A program made the position numbers and the translations under genes. From Trichosporon coremiiforme (lineage: Eukaryota > Basidiomycota > Tremellomycetes > Trichosporonales > Trichosporonaceae), in assembly GCA_039545355.1 (NCBI GenBank), contig BCJJ01000012.1, positions 186,001-250,000 on the forward strand: a stretch of DNA of 64,000 nt. The letters run 5' to 3'. Shown here one piece after another: positions 1 to 11,339 of the stretch. Within the stretch, counting starts at the first letter, position 1; every line of letters starts with the position of its first letter. A model generated the notes under the pieces. The model had not been told where the DNA came from. It did no database searches and was given only the letters and a program-made list of their open reading frames with translations.

Positions 1-672
1 CACGGCAACTCGGGTCTGATCCAGCAGTGTCTCGACTCGCCGTACAGCTACGCCGATGTTGCGCAGAAGGTGCTCGAATACATTCAGAAGTGGATTCCAG
101 AGAAGGGTGCTGGTCTGCTTGCCGGTAGCACGGTTCACGCCGACATGCGGTAAGTATACACCACTCGCGTCGGTCCCCCCTCGAAGGATGACAAGTTTAT
201 CGGCTGCCTGTTCTCCACCGATCCGTATCCACGTCTCCTTCGTCTGGATCGTGAGCTGACCTGCAGCTTCCTCCTCATTGGCATGCCCGAGGTCATGAAG
301 CATCTGTCGTACCGCATCGTGGACGTGTCGAGTGTCAAAGTGAGTGTTCCTCGGCGCACGAATCATCGGACTGTTCGCCCTAGCTAGACGCCCCTTTTCC
401 AGAAGCTAACATTGTAAAGGAGATCGCGCGGAGATGGTACCCGCAGCTCATCAAGCGAGAGAAGGAGTCGCGACAGAAGGAGAGTGCGCACCGGTAAGTT
501 GCGTGGGCCACGACCGTCAACTGATAACAGTGCCCTGGACGACATTCAGGCGAGCATCAACGAGCTCAAGTTCTACCGCGAACACATCTTCCAGCCCATC
601 GAGCCTATCCAGGAGACTTCTGCTTCCGACGCTGCCAGTAAGCCCGCTGAGCCGCGCAAGACCGCTCTCTGA
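1..672 (+). CDS. REX2: Oligoribonuclease (DEDDh 3'-5' exonuclease), 5' truncated by window edge
   Basis: The 3' part of an Orn/REXO2-family gene, which degrades 2-5 nt RNA oligomers; the eukaryotic enzymes act mainly in mitochondria. Inferred exons are <1..149, 267..339, 420..493 and 531..672, with canonical splice signals (GTAAGT, GTGAGT, GTAAGT) and consistent phases. Seen motifs: GNSGLIQQCLDSP and STVHADMRFL (the conserved N-S-V-H-A-D-x-x-F block), YRIVDVSSVKEIARRWYP, and HRALDDIQASINELKFYR, which holds the catalytic H-x(4)-D of the DEDDh active site. The first Exo motif (DxE) lies left of the window. The protein ends SKPAEPRKTAL with a stop at 670-672. The call rests on several family-specific blocks in order, so it is secure; only the N-terminus is missing. 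Confidence 0.93.
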
Positions 673-806
673 GTTGTCTTCCTCGCCATCATCCAGGCCC
701 TTCCCAGCATGTCCACTCCACAGCATCGGCAGCATCGGTACTAGCACAATCCGTGCATCCCAAATCTATCTATCATATTATACTATACCACTACGCACAG
801 ATGCCA

Positions 807-1595
807 TTAGACCCAAGACTTGTAGATGATGTGCGCGTCGTAATACTGTTCCTCGTCGCCGTTGCCCGTCTTCAGCCTTCCAGCTCCGGGAATGACGCCG
901 ACCTTGGTGAAGCCGAGCTTCTCCCAGAGACGCAAGCTCGCGACATTGTTCTCGTACACGAGGTTGAACACTGAGCCTCGGTACCCCAGCGCGGGGGCGT
1001 AGTGCGTGTACGACTCGGCGAGGGCGTTGCCGATCTTCTTGCCGCGCTGCGAGTTGGGCACAAGGAAGCCCGCGTTGCAGTTCTGCTGTCAGCTAAGGTT
1101 TCTCGCCTAGCAGCCGACAAGACCTCGATGCGCGAGGCGGGGGAGAGTATGTGGGAGGGTGAAGGACACTCACATGACTGCTGCGCCCGGGGTAGTTGGG
1201 CTTGATGTAGTAGCAACCTCCGACGCAGTCCTTCCAGTCCCGTCCAGCATGCGCCGCATCAAGCGTCTGCACGCTGGCCGGATCCGTGCCCTCGGGCGAC
1301 AGGACGCCGATGATAGTGCTAGCGCCGAAGAAGTAGTTCTTGAACTCGTCAAGCGTCATAGGTCCTTCCTGGGGGTACGTCTTGCCCTCTGTCTGTCAGC
1401 TACGCAAGCAAGGCAAGCTAACTCACCCTCGAGTTCTTCAGTGAAGACTTCATGGAGGTACTTGATAAGCGCGGCAGGCGCGTTGCCATTGTGCACCGCG
1501 TGCGTCGTCAGGAGCTCGCCATTCGGCAGCGGATAGGAGTAGGTGGGCAGGTCGGCGTCGAGGGGCTTCACTTGGATGGCACCGTAGGCCGACAT
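807..1595 (-). CDS. MPR1: Mpr1-type GNAT N-acetyltransferase
   Basis: A GNAT acetyltransferase of the yeast Mpr1 group, known to acetylate azetidine-2-carboxylate and proline-related compounds and to lower oxidative stress. Three exons are inferred: 1595..1427, 1388..1174 and 1082..807 (219 aa; yeast Mpr1 is 229 aa). The first intron has two nearby AG sites; only cag|ag at 1389/1388 keeps the family motif EEGKTYPQEGPMT in frame. Further matches to Mpr1 are YYIKPNYPGRSSHNCNAGFL, the acetyl-CoA loop QRGKKIGNALAESY, and HYAPALGYRGSVFNLVYENN. The start at 1595 is the first ATG of the open frame. The substrate is inferred from the family. The gene is transcribed toward the oligoribonuclease gene, leaving only about 130 bp between the two stop codons. 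Confidence 0.88.
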
Positions 1596-1848
1596 TGTGC
1601 TTCTGTTTTACCGTTGAGGGGAGGAGTTGGAGAAGGGAGCGAGGAGGAGAGACGGTGAGGTCGGGAATGAGCTGATGAGGGAGAAAGTTGGACGGTTATT
1701 ATGGCCGAGTCGAACTCGGCGTCATAGGATAGATGCTTGGCCGAGAGATCTGCAGCTTGGCCGCGGCCAACTTCAGGGTCCGGGGCCGGCCGTTGCCGAC
1801 TCTGGCCGGTCCCCACTGGCACCTCTGGCCCGGCCGAGTCTGGGTCAC

Positions 1849-3963
1849 TCAGTGCATGTCGTGCAGGCCGCCCTGCCATTGCTTGATGATGTTGCAATGA
1901 TGCTCAAGAGCTGCATGTCAGTTCGAAATTCACCGCTAGTCAACTCACCAGAACACGACCACTGATCACTGATGGTGTGCAGCGCCTTGTCGACCTCGGC
2001 GAGCACGCTCTCCGCGCTGTGCCGGTTCGCAGGCGAGTAGGTCGTGAGTCGGATCGTCCTGTCGTCAGCTCAACTCAACAGCAAGGCAGCTCACGTGTAA
2101 GCAACCATGAGGTACCACCAGCAGAAGGACTGGAGCTGCTGCTTCTCCTGCGGATCGGTCGGGTATGAGACGTTCTTGAGTGCCTTCTTCTGGTCGGCCA
2201 TCCAGCGCGCGACGTCGTGGTCGTCCAGATCGCCCAACATGCCCAGCGCAACCTTTGTCCAGTCCGTCGCTTGCCAGGCGTAGTTCCGTGTGCCGGAGTC
2301 TTGGGTCGCTTGCGCCTCGCGCAAAAGCGAGCGAGCGTAGTTGACCATCTGCGCGTGTGAGGGGCCGTGCGCAGCTCGAACCGCTTGATGCCTGCTGTCA
2401 GCTTGGCAACGGAAGCCTAGCTCACCATAACGAGATGCTCTGCTGATACAGACGCCACGGCTTGCCCTTCGGTGCCGCGCCGGCTTCCTTCCCGATGAAC
2501 AGGGTTGGCTGTCTGTCAGCTAACGTCGAAGCGGTCAGCTCACCCTAGATAACGACGGCAACGGCTCCCCATGCGCCTTGTCCAGCAGGCAGTCCCAGAT
2601 CGTCAAGCTCGCCGAGAGCTGGGAGAACGTCCAGTCGAGTCTTCTCATCTCAGCTGCCTCGATGCCAGCTGTCGTGCCTTTTGCTCCTTCCTCTGGCGGT
2701 CCTTGGGATTCTGGGATGCACGAAGTCGCGCAGCTCTCAACGAACGACCAGGCGGCGATGGCGCGAGAGAGGTTCTGGTGGACGTGGGGCTGGAACTCGA
2801 ACGCGGCCAGCAAGACGCTGGTTTGCACGAGAGCGACCTCCCTCGCTCCAGCGGTGAGACATGTGTCGATCTGGCGCCGCGCCTCTTGCGCGAAGTACAG
2901 CGCGCGGAGCTGGCCACGCTTAGTGTCGCCCTCGGTGAAGAGCGTCGTGTGGGCTAAGACTGCGCAAAGCACGTGTGGCGGCGTGCGCTGAGAGGCTAAG
3001 TTCCGGAAGAACAGGCCCTGGTGGAAGAAGTTGAACCACAGGTCGAGCTGGACGAAGCTGTGGTTAGCTAATGTGGCGGGACAGCAGAGCTTACAACAGG
3101 TGGCATATCTGCGTCAGCTGAGGCAGGCTGTAGTCCTTGAGCAACAGCCCCCAGCCGTCGCGGTGTGCGGTCTGGATGGCTTCGAGCTGCGCCTGCGCCT
3201 GGGTCTGCGGAGCCTGCGGGGTGGAGTGTGGGGGATCGCCAACATGGTTCTTCCACTCAGGCGGCATGCCCAGACTGAGCCCAAGACCCGGTCCGGGAGG
3301 GTGGCGAAGGTGGCTCAACGGCGGACCGGCAGACACGATCCGCGCAAACCGCGCCGGACCTTCTTGCCCGCCCAAACCCATGCTACTGGGCGCATGCGGC
3401 GCAGAAGGAACGCGGACGGTACCATTGCTCCCACCCCTGGGGGCGGCGTAGTTCACAAACGTTCCGCGAGCGCGAAGACGACCTGCTGCGTCAGCACACA
3501 CACGACGGTACACAGCCCACGCCCCCTCTCTCTGCCTCCGCTGCGGCACGACAGCGCACGTCTGCCTCCGGGTGGCTGGCAGTGGGCCTCACCTCCTGGT
3601 TCCTTGTCTGGTCCGCGGCGCTTGACAAATGCGTCGTAGTGACATTTCAGCCCGCGCTTCAGGCAGTTCGTGCAGAGGGGTTTGTCGCCGGAGCACTTGA
3701 CCTTGCGAGCTCGGCTGTGGACAGTCAGACCGTGCGGAGCCCCAACAGGTAGCGGAGAATGCTCACCAGTGGGTGCAGGAGATGAACGTCGACTTCTGAC
3801 GCTGCACTTCCTTGGACGTGCCCTTGTTCAGCGTCAGAGATGAGTCCGAAGGATTGCGCTGCGGTGGTCGCGGACGCGGAGGTGGTTGGAGGGAAGGCTG
3901 CGGGTGAGGAGCAATGAGAGCTGGCCCATCTGCTGGGTGGCTAGCAGGTATGTTGGGACCCAT
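1849..3963 (-). CDS. Zn2Cys6 fungal transcription factor
   Basis: A zinc binuclear cluster regulator, predicted nuclear and DNA-binding. The first exon (3963..3767) ends inside the zinc cluster, and splicing to 3714 restores C-x2-C-RARKVKC-x5-PLC-x2-C-LKRGLKC, the full six-cysteine motif. A basic linker (YDAFVKRRGPDKEPG) and a Pro/Gln-rich segment follow. The fungal-TF middle homology region begins with LTQICHLFFVQLDLWFNFFH and continues with VLCAVLAHTTLF and REVALVQTSVLLAAFEF. At least eight exons are needed; the last two give DKALHTISDQWSCSA then LEHHCNIIKQWQGGLHDMH with a stop at 1849-1851. The ATG at 3963 is the first in the open frame, but an upstream exon cannot be excluded. The regulated pathway cannot be read from the sequence. 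Confidence 0.85.
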
Positions 3964-5264
3964 GGCTGTGCTCGATCAAGGCCGTAATGAGTCGGAGTCT
4001 GTACTGCGAAGGATAGAGGGAATGAGTATTTGTGAGGAACAGTGAGCGATGTTGCCTCATCAACGTCGCAACTGGGCCAGGCGAGGCGATCCCGCTCACC
4101 ACCGTCGCATCGCTGGCAGGCAGTACGTGCAGTACGGCAGCACTCACTCTCGTGCACTGTTGTACTCGTGTATCGCGTGCGGTGTTGTGTCTGCGTCCTT
4201 TCGATCATCTGCCCAGACTCTAGCCGCTGATCCGTCTGAGTCCGGAGCGCTGCACACTCGTCACTCAGCCTCCGCCCTCGCCCCCTTCTTGCCGCCCTCT
4301 TGCCCACACGGGGGACATGCCCAGTTGCCCATGTACCCACGTTTCCTCGCCGCGCGCCGCGACTCGCAGCCACCATCGCCCACGCGTTGCACACGCGCCC
4401 GAAACAGAATGGTGTGCCGATCTTGTGCCGATCCAATATTGCACATCATGGCCCTGCCCTCTACGATCCACGGCCCACACGCGCCTCACGGTAGACACTG
4501 CGCTCGGGCGCAAAGGCGGAGCTGGTGCCACACCGCGCAGTGTGCTGTGTAACCGGCGTGCGCATCTTAATCTTTGTTCCAGGCGAAGAGAGCCGCAAAG
4601 GAAGCACACAGCTGAGACATCAAAGGACCCGCCGTTCGCTTCCACTGCGCCTTCGCCTTCTTTACCTTCGCTGAATGCTTCCAACGTGCCGAGCGAAGGA
4701 AGGTGGTGAATAGTTGAGCAGTATAACAGCGCAGCTTGCGCAGGGCGCGATCAGCATGCTTCTGCCGGATATGCAGGAGGTTGAGCGAGACTCTAGCAGA
4801 TAGTGAATGGGACTATCGACTGTGTCGTGCGCCGAGCACGGCCCACACGCCACACCCTTGCCCATCTACCCGCCCTTCGAGCCAGCCCTCTGGTGCGTCC
4901 GGATAGATGTCTCCTACTGCTTCAGCATGCATCAAATTGCAGACGATCTCAATATCTGAGGGCCGTACATGCTTGGCCCGTCTCCTCGATCACGGGGGCG
5001 ATCGCCGAGTCCCACAGTCTGGGCCAAGGCGCATCGCTACCTCGCGCTAACTCTCTCGTATGTGGCAGTCCGCCACTTCGGTCCCTCCACCGTGACGCCT
5101 GTGGTCAGTCTGTCTCGTGTACAACAGTACATGAAAGCCTTCCTCAGTGCGGTCCGTCATTCTTTTGCCTCACCAATGCCCCGGTTCTGTAACCTAAGTA
5201 CACTAGTGATACATCGCGGCTTACCGCTGTCTAATCCTGAGTCTATGAACAAAGTCTATGTGCT
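3964..5264. other. Intergenic, no gene seen
   Basis: 1.3 kb between the 5' end of the Zn2Cys6 gene and the 3' end of PHO89. The frames here lack splice-supported extension or recognisable motifs. It should contain the promoter of the Zn2Cys6 gene and the PHO89 terminator. Confidence 0.6.
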
Positions 5265-6980
5265 CTACCAGTGGGGAGCGTTGATGAAGAGGCCCATGAG
5301 GCATCCGGCCGCAGTGCCAGCGACGGGGACAGTGAGGACCCATCCGAGGACGATCCAGCCAAAGGCCTTCCAGTTGACGGCCTTGGGGCCGCCCGAGGCG
5401 AGTCCGACACCGGCCGTGGCACCAGCGAGGCACATGGTCGAGGAGACGGGGATACCATACTGCGAAGCGAGGAGGACGGTGATGGAGGCGCCGAACTGCA
5501 TGGAGAAGCCGCGCGAGGGCGAGTGCAGCGTGAGACGGTTGCCGAGGGCGGCCATGATCTTGTATCCGTACGTGGCGAGACCGATGACGATGAACGCGGC
5601 GCCAAAGACAAGCACCCAAGTCGGGGTGGGGACGTTCTTGCCCAGGTTGTTGCCCGTGGACCAGATGTAGTAGATGGCACTGAAGGGACCGACGGCGTTC
5701 GAAACGTCGTTCGCGCCGTGGGCGAAGGAGTTGACGCACGCAGTCAGTACCTGCAGGTAGGTGTACAGGTGCTCCGTGTCGTTGTCGTACTGGTGGGCGA
5801 TGGCGTGGATCTTCTTGAGGCGCTCCGACTCGCCGCTCTGCGCCTGGCGCTCGTGGATGTCCACATTGGCGCCCTGGAAGATGCGCCCAGGCAGACGCTT
5901 GAGCTCAATCCAGAGGTTGCGCGGGTGCAGGCGGTGGCCGATGGTCTCCTCTTTCTGGTCGACCTCGGCGAGGCCGACGACGGGGCGGCAGGTGCAGACG
6001 TGGGTGTCCTCGACCTCGGGGGTGGCGGCGTTCTTGTCGTCCGCGCCACCCTTCTCGGGGTCCTCGACCTGGCCTTCGGGAGTAGCCTGGGGAGAGTCAC
6101 GGCCGACAACACGGTAGTCCTTCACGAGCGAGTTGCCGGTCTCGCCCTCGGGGAGCGGCTCGGGGTCGGGGCGCTTCCAGAGCAGAGGGCCATAGATGAA
6201 GTGCCACCAGCGGAGGGTGTAGTCCTTTTTCACGACCATGCGGTAGACGTAGGGAAGCCAGAAGAGGACGGCGAGGATGGCGCACACGAGGGCGGTGAGG
6301 ACGATGGCCAGCGCGACAGTCACCTCGGGCAGGTCGTCGAGGTTAAGCGACGGCGAGCCCTTGTATACGATCGACATCGTCAGGACGGCGATGACGGTGA
6401 AGAAGTAGAACGGCGACAGGTACAGGCCCTTGATGACCGAATTGGCGCGGTCGAGGACGGCAAACTTGGTGATGAGGTAGACGGCAACGGCAAAGCCACC
6501 CGACATGGCGGGCGCGACTCCGAAACCGGCGAAGATGGTGGCAAGACCCTTGCCGCCATTCCAGCCCCAGTTGACCGCCTGGCCGCCGCCGGTAGCGACA
6601 CCGACACCGGCCAGTGCCGAAACGAGGGAGTACGTAGTCGAGACGGGCCAGGAGTTCTTGGTCGCAATCATGAGCCAGGTGGCGGACGCAACGAGCGCAC
6701 ACGTGAATCCGAGCATCTCGATGCCGGCGTTACCCTTGAAGAGCGTGAGGTCGATGATGCCGTTTTTGATCGTGTCGGAGACCTTGGCACCGACGAGGAC
6801 CGCACCGAGGAACTCGCAGATGGCCGCGAGGACCGTGGCCTGACGCATGGTCAGGGCACGGGAGGCGACAGACGTTGCGAACGAGTTGGCGACATCGTTG
6901 GCACCGATGTTGTACGCGTCGAGCGCCGCGAAGAGCAGGCCGATCGCAAAGATGTAGTCGTACTGGTGGAGTGTGGGCAT
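5265..6980 (-). CDS. PHO89: PiT-family phosphate permease (Pho89-like)
   Basis: A cation-coupled inorganic phosphate symporter of the PHO-4/PiT family at the plasma membrane. The single open frame gives 571 aa; yeast Pho89 is 574 aa. Both family signature repeats are present: GANDVANSFATSVASRALT near the N-terminus and SFAHGANDVSNAVGPFSAIY near the C-terminus, each in a hydrophobic multi-helix half. They are separated by a long acidic, charged cytoplasmic loop containing ATPEGQVEDPEKGGADDKNA. The frame extends to 7085 but the ATG at 6980 (MPTLHQYDYIF) is chosen because it directly precedes the first membrane helix. A CACGTT-type Pho4-like site (7268-7273, read on the minus strand) lies about 290 bp upstream; its use is speculative. 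No intron is visible. Confidence 0.95.
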   Translation of the reverse strand: MPTLHQYDYIFAIGLLFAALDAYNIGANDVANSFATSVASRALTMRQATVLAAICEFLGAVLVGAKVSDTIKNGIIDLTLFKGNAGIEMLGFTCALVASATWLMIATKNSWPVSTTYSLVSALAGVGVATGGGQAVNWGWNGGKGLATIFAGFGVAPAMSGGFAVAVYLITKFAVLDRANSVIKGLYLSPFYFFTVIAVLTMSIVYKGSPSLNLDDLPEVTVALAIVLTALVCAILAVLFWLPYVYRMVVKKDYTLRWWHFIYGPLLWKRPDPEPLPEGETGNSLVKDYRVVGRDSPQATPEGQVEDPEKGGADDKNAATPEVEDTHVCTCRPVVGLAEVDQKEETIGHRLHPRNLWIELKRLPGRIFQGANVDIHERQAQSGESERLKKIHAIAHQYDNDTEHLYTYLQVLTACVNSFAHGANDVSNAVGPFSAIYYIWSTGNNLGKNVPTPTWVLVFGAAFIVIGLATYGYKIMAALGNRLTLHSPSRGFSMQFGASITVLLASQYGIPVSSTMCLAGATAGVGLASGGPKAVNWKAFGWIVLGWVLTVPVAGTAAGCLMGLFINAPHW

Positions 6981-9904
6981 TTTGACTGTTTCGCTCTGCG
7001 CTCGGGGTTGAGGGGCTGCGTGCAGTGGCCTACAGCTGCAGGCGGAGAGCGGAGTGGTTTGATGAGCAGGAAGAGCTGTGGCCATGCATAGCTCTTATAC
7101 CGGTCACACGAGCGCTCGCACGACACTGGCAACGGCACACGACCCAGTCACACGAGCGCCTGCCGGTCTGCAGCCGGATCCTCCTTCTGCATGCGGTCGT
7201 GTGCATGCAAAAGGCAACTGTTTCGACTCTCAGCGACGAAGAAACGAACGTTTCTTGCATGTAGACGAACGTGTGTGCAGCTCTTTTCGTCGATTCGTCT
7301 CATTTCCTCCTGCCAAGAAGCTGGGCACCTTGGCAAGATGGTGACTCGTGCCTGGATCCGAGTGTGGATCCGGTGTCCTGACCTTCCGACACGGCGACCG
7401 CTCCTGCCGCCGGGCTTCCTGATCTACCACATGCGGAGTATGGGCAGGGAGGAGTGCGAGTCTGCTCCGTACCCGTGTGCGAGTTAGTCCGCCCGAGCAC
7501 GCAGCCGCATGCTCCGTAATCGACCTGCCAGAACATGATCTGTTGGGCGCACGGATGACTTTTCGAGCATCACAGGGTACGGTCACTGGTCCAACCCCCT
7601 CATGACCGAATGCAGCAGCCAAGCTCCCAAGCATTTCCACACGCCGTGCGTGCCGTACGCCTTGCGCCTGCATTCTGCGCCGCTGCATCATTGCTCCACT
7701 GCGGGAGTGCAAGCGAGCGCCCCATCTGGTTCCTGCTCCAATGAAGCTCTTGTGTGGGCTCATCGCCGCCATATTCTGTGCTCGGTCGTGAGATCGTTTG
7801 ACAAAAAAGCTACGCGTGACAATTCTGCACTCTCCACTACCAATTGCAGACATGCGCGCGTCTCTGCCTTGTCGGCATGCATGGGGAGAGACCAGTTCGC
7901 GAACGGAGAGTGGAACTTCTCGGCCAAGCGCGGTCAGGATCCGAAAGGGACTGCCAAATGTTTTGCCAAGAAGTCGGCTTCTTTCCGGCCCTCCGATTCG
8001 CCTGATCTCTGATACCGCACAACGTGGGCTGCTCTGGACCGCCAGCCGCCGGGACGCCAGAACGCCTCCGATCCGGTCAAGTTGTGCAGGTGATTGCAGA
8101 TCGATAGGAGAGGAAAATTTCGGAACAACGGTGGCAACTAAGATCACCCTTGCCTCGACTCAAGACGCGGACTGTCGCCAGAACAACGGCGGATGAGGAC
8201 CATGCCGGTCGCCAGATTCATCGGCAGGCTCAAGCAAGCTCCGGTTTGAGCAAGAGGGCCGCAGCTTGCTCAATCGCCACCAACCATCAGGCCGGCATAT
8301 CTGCAACACAATCTCATCCCAGCATCCACTGTCGCTTCTGTGTCAGTGCGAAGGAGAGATGACTGGGTTATGCCAAGCCCTCTGTTGCCCAGTGATAACA
8401 ACTGGCGTGACACTGGGCTTGCAAGCCGATTAGATCAGCACGGACACATGCCCACGGGTCCAGGAGCGGCGCAACGAGAGTGCGCTTCGGTGACACGTTT
8501 GTTGCCACCCGATCGCCCATTGCCTCCCCTCTTCTCTCGCTGGAGCACACGAACACGTCTGTTCCTCTTGGCAGATCAGCGGAATGTCATCGTACTTGTC
8601 GTCTGACCAAGAGTATCTGCATACCGCGAGGCTGGCCAACCCTGAGGTTACCACTCCGCTGGCTCGGACACTGACTGCTCAAGCGCTGGGACGAGCAGCC
8701 CGTCTTGCAGTCATCAGCAGGCACCGTATAGTCATAGGACATTGCCAGCGTCTTCCTGGCAAGGCGCTGCTCTTCGTGTCGAAAGGCTGGCGTTCTTATT
8801 CAAGAACTTGAACTCAGCTGCCTCTCATGCAGCGGTGGGACACCCGTGGAAGACATTGAAGCTAGGAAAGGCATTCTCCAACCTCGAGTCCATTTGACGC
8901 CAGGACCCTGCAAAGAGTGTGTGCAGCCGCACATGCGACCTTCATAATCCCGCGTATGTAGAAGTCCAATGAGAGAGGGGCGCCGTGGGAAGCATCGAAA
9001 CTGGCAAAGTCTTCCTCCAGTGCCGTCCTGGTGAGGTCCCGACCGACCATCGTGGGAGTCCTCCGACTACGACGGCGAAGTCCCGACCGACCACATACGT
9101 CGCATGTGTGCGATAAATCTGCCCCAGCTTCACCCTTGACGCGGCAACTGCGACGGTTAGGTTCGGCGTCGTTATCTCATCACCCCACACATGCTCGGTC
9201 AGTCGTGCAGCAAACACGTACTCACAGGCGTGAACCTGGCCGCCTTACGCAACATCACAGAGCGGCAATTACACCGAGGTGGTAAAGTGAGGCAGGCGAA
9301 CCGCAGACTTGGGACGCTGCCAGGCACCGGACTAGCACGCGGCGACGGCTTCCATGACCGTACACCGCTTCTTTAGCCCATTTACATGCCATCCACCCGC
9401 ACGATACAACAGGGATGAGAGCCTCATGTGCATCCAGTAGCGGGCAGGATTCATTCTATCGCCATGTGATAAGCTTCGGACCCGCGACTGAATACCTGAG
9501 TTTGTGACCTGATCTACTTCTCCGCAACTTCGCCAGCCGCAGCATTGGCCAGTGAGAACCTTCGGTCACGACGGCCATTACTCAACGCCGCGCGGACACC
9601 CTTCCTGCACAACGAGGACAGCGAGTCACCGACAGCGTGACGCATCGACGGCGTCAAGATCCCTGCATCATAACGAAAACATAGGCGGATATCGTCACCG
9701 ACGAACATGGGCTCGCGACGTTGCGGGCACACTTGGAAGTAGGCCGATCCCGCGATGCGCTTTCTCACGTATTGCCGTCGTCTGGTCCCCGATCCCCTCG
9801 GCCTTGAAGGTATTTAAGACAGAGATGATAGCGGCGGAGGAGTTAAACATCGACATCGTCATCACCTCCTTCCGCAACAACTCTCACTTGACGAGCTCGA
9901 CGAA
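6981..9904. other. Gene-poor intergenic region
   Basis: 2.9 kb with no gene I can support. The longest frame (7230-8147, minus) has Arg/Ser-rich composition typical of a chance frame in GC-rich DNA. Around 8840-9070 two stretches of roughly 50 bp look like diverged direct copies (gtggaagacattgaagct and gtgggaagcatcgaaact), and tcccgaccgacca occurs twice at about 9036 and 9082. Confidence 0.5.
9806..9820 (+). promoter_or_regulatory. TATA-like element gaaggtatttaagac
   Basis: This 15-mer sits 85 bp before the ATG of the secreted protein gene at 9905. A copy with one base changed (gaaggtattaaagac, 12326-12340) lies 80 bp before the relic ATG at 12420. The matching spacing suggests an inherited core promoter. 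Confidence 0.5.
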
Positions 9905-10336
9905 ATGGTCGCTATCACCAACCTCGTGACCGCCGCTGTGGGCGTTCTTGCCACGACCGCCTCCGCCGCGCCCGCCACGCCTGCCTCCGAGCGTGCCATT
10001 GAAGTCAGGAATGCGAGCATCAAGCTCCTCCGCACTCTGATGGAATACAAGGGGCGGAATGGTGGTGCCAATCTCTTCGGTGCCGACAAGGTCAACAATG
10101 TTCCCCAGTCGTGGCTGGACGGCATGAAGGGCTTCGGTGGCGGCAACTGCGAAACTCATCTCGAAGGATGGATCAAACTTAGGTCCGGTCAGGATGTCCC
10201 CAGTGTCACTGTGTGGGTATGCTGGGGCGGAGGCTGGTTCCCCAACTACCAGCAAGCTCAGCGTGAGGGACTCGAACACGTTTGCCCTTCGATTGATTCT
10301 TGCGGCATCAACGACGGCGGTCTTTGGGCTAACTAA
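9905..10336 (+). CDS. Small secreted Cys-containing protein, copy A
   Basis: A 143-aa protein of no family I recognise. It has a clear signal peptide (MVAITNLVTAAVGVLATTASA, cleavage expected near ASA-AP) and a short mature domain with four cysteines. The C-terminal half reads SWLDGMKGFGGGNC, then VTVWVCWGGGW, then HVCPSIDSCGINDGGLW. The same order of landmarks (DSMKSFGGSKC, AVWVCHNSG, YYSCPKDKTCEIPGGGL) is found in the gene at 13268, so the two are paralogs. Two decayed copies lie between them. The gene is intronless. Export is predicted from the sequence; the function is unknown. Confidence 0.78.
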   Translation: MVAITNLVTAAVGVLATTASAAPATPASERAIEVRNASIKLLRTLMEYKGRNGGANLFGADKVNNVPQSWLDGMKGFGGGNCETHLEGWIKLRSGQDVPSVTVWVCWGGGWFPNYQQAQREGLEHVCPSIDSCGINDGGLWAN

Positions 10337-10692
10337 AGCATGACCTGAATGTATCCCTGCAGTTATAATCAATGTCTATACGGCTTCTGTCATGCAACAT
10401 CACGGTCTCGTCTTCACTATTTCAAGGCCTCATGCCCAGATGTTGTGTCCGCCACGTAGTACTGGACAGAAGCCGATATGAAATCAGTGGCTTCGGCGGG
10501 CAGATGCCGGAGTCTGAACACTGCTCCAGTGCTGTGGACTGGGGCTACCTCTGCACTCTTGCTAACTCTTAATGGTGTGTGCTGTCAGGGTATGAATCAC
10601 CGACTTCCCTACGTCCTCCGCTATGCCAGACTTCCTTGGACCGCCCCAGCCGCGCCGTCGCCAACACCGTTCTTCCGCGTTGGAGGTCACGA

Positions 10693-10763
10693 ACATCTAT
10701 GGTGAAATGGTATCATGCATCCTTGCCATGGATGCGGTGGGGGTTCGATTCCCCCTGGGTGTA
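10693..10763 (+). tRNA. tRNA-Gly (GCC)
   Basis: A 71-nt cloverleaf. D arm begins tggtgaaatgg (A box); anticodon arm is CATCC-TTGCCAT-GGATG with anticodon GCC; T arm is GGGGG-TTCGATT-CCCCC (B box GGTTCGATTCC). The acceptor strands acatcta and tgggtgt pair at all seven positions (two G-U), with discriminator A. The first pair is A1-U72 instead of the G1-C72 usual for glycine tRNA. The first T run after the gene is at about 10796. Confidence 0.78.
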
Positions 10764-11339
10764 TGCATCATCTGCTCTCAAGAGAAAAAGAGAGTTGTTT
10801 TTGGAGTTGAGAGGTGCAAGGGTGCGAGTGGCGGAGGCGGTCGTGGTGGTTGGTGACCCTGGTTGGTGGTGATCGTGAAAGCGCACCGAGGCAGCCCAGG
10901 ATATGATCTAAGACTCAGTCATCATCGAGGACTTGGGCTTTCTCAGCACCGGCAGAACAGAAACAGTCCAGGGCTGCCCAAATCACCAACATACTGTAGA
11001 AGGCGGATTGCGCCACAATGCTCGATGAGCATACTGTACGCGGCGTCCGTCATTGTAGTAGCACGGACCGCCTCTTTGGCGGCCCTCCGTTGCGCTTTGA
11101 GCCAAGTCCTTCCGAGCACCGCAACTCGAACGTAATAGAGTTGGATCCAATCGTGAACATGTGCATAGCGTATGGCAACAGCACTGACAGCAGGGTATGA
11201 ACTAGCCCTCGGCGACGGGCAATGAGTGGACACAACACCGTTGGTCCGTCCATTAGGGCGTCTCATGCCATTGCTTACGGCCTCCATAGTGTCATTGTCA
11301 CACCCGCTCGTCTCGGTACAACACCAGACAGCTCCGCTA

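Noticed and set aside
5271..7091. 606-codon plus-strand open frame
   Set aside because: It is the antisense shadow of PHO89; charged low-complexity composition and no motif, while the minus frame carries both PiT signatures.
7230..8147. 305-codon minus frame upstream of PHO89
   Set aside because: Arg-rich composition with no motif or conserved start context; promoter-proximal location.
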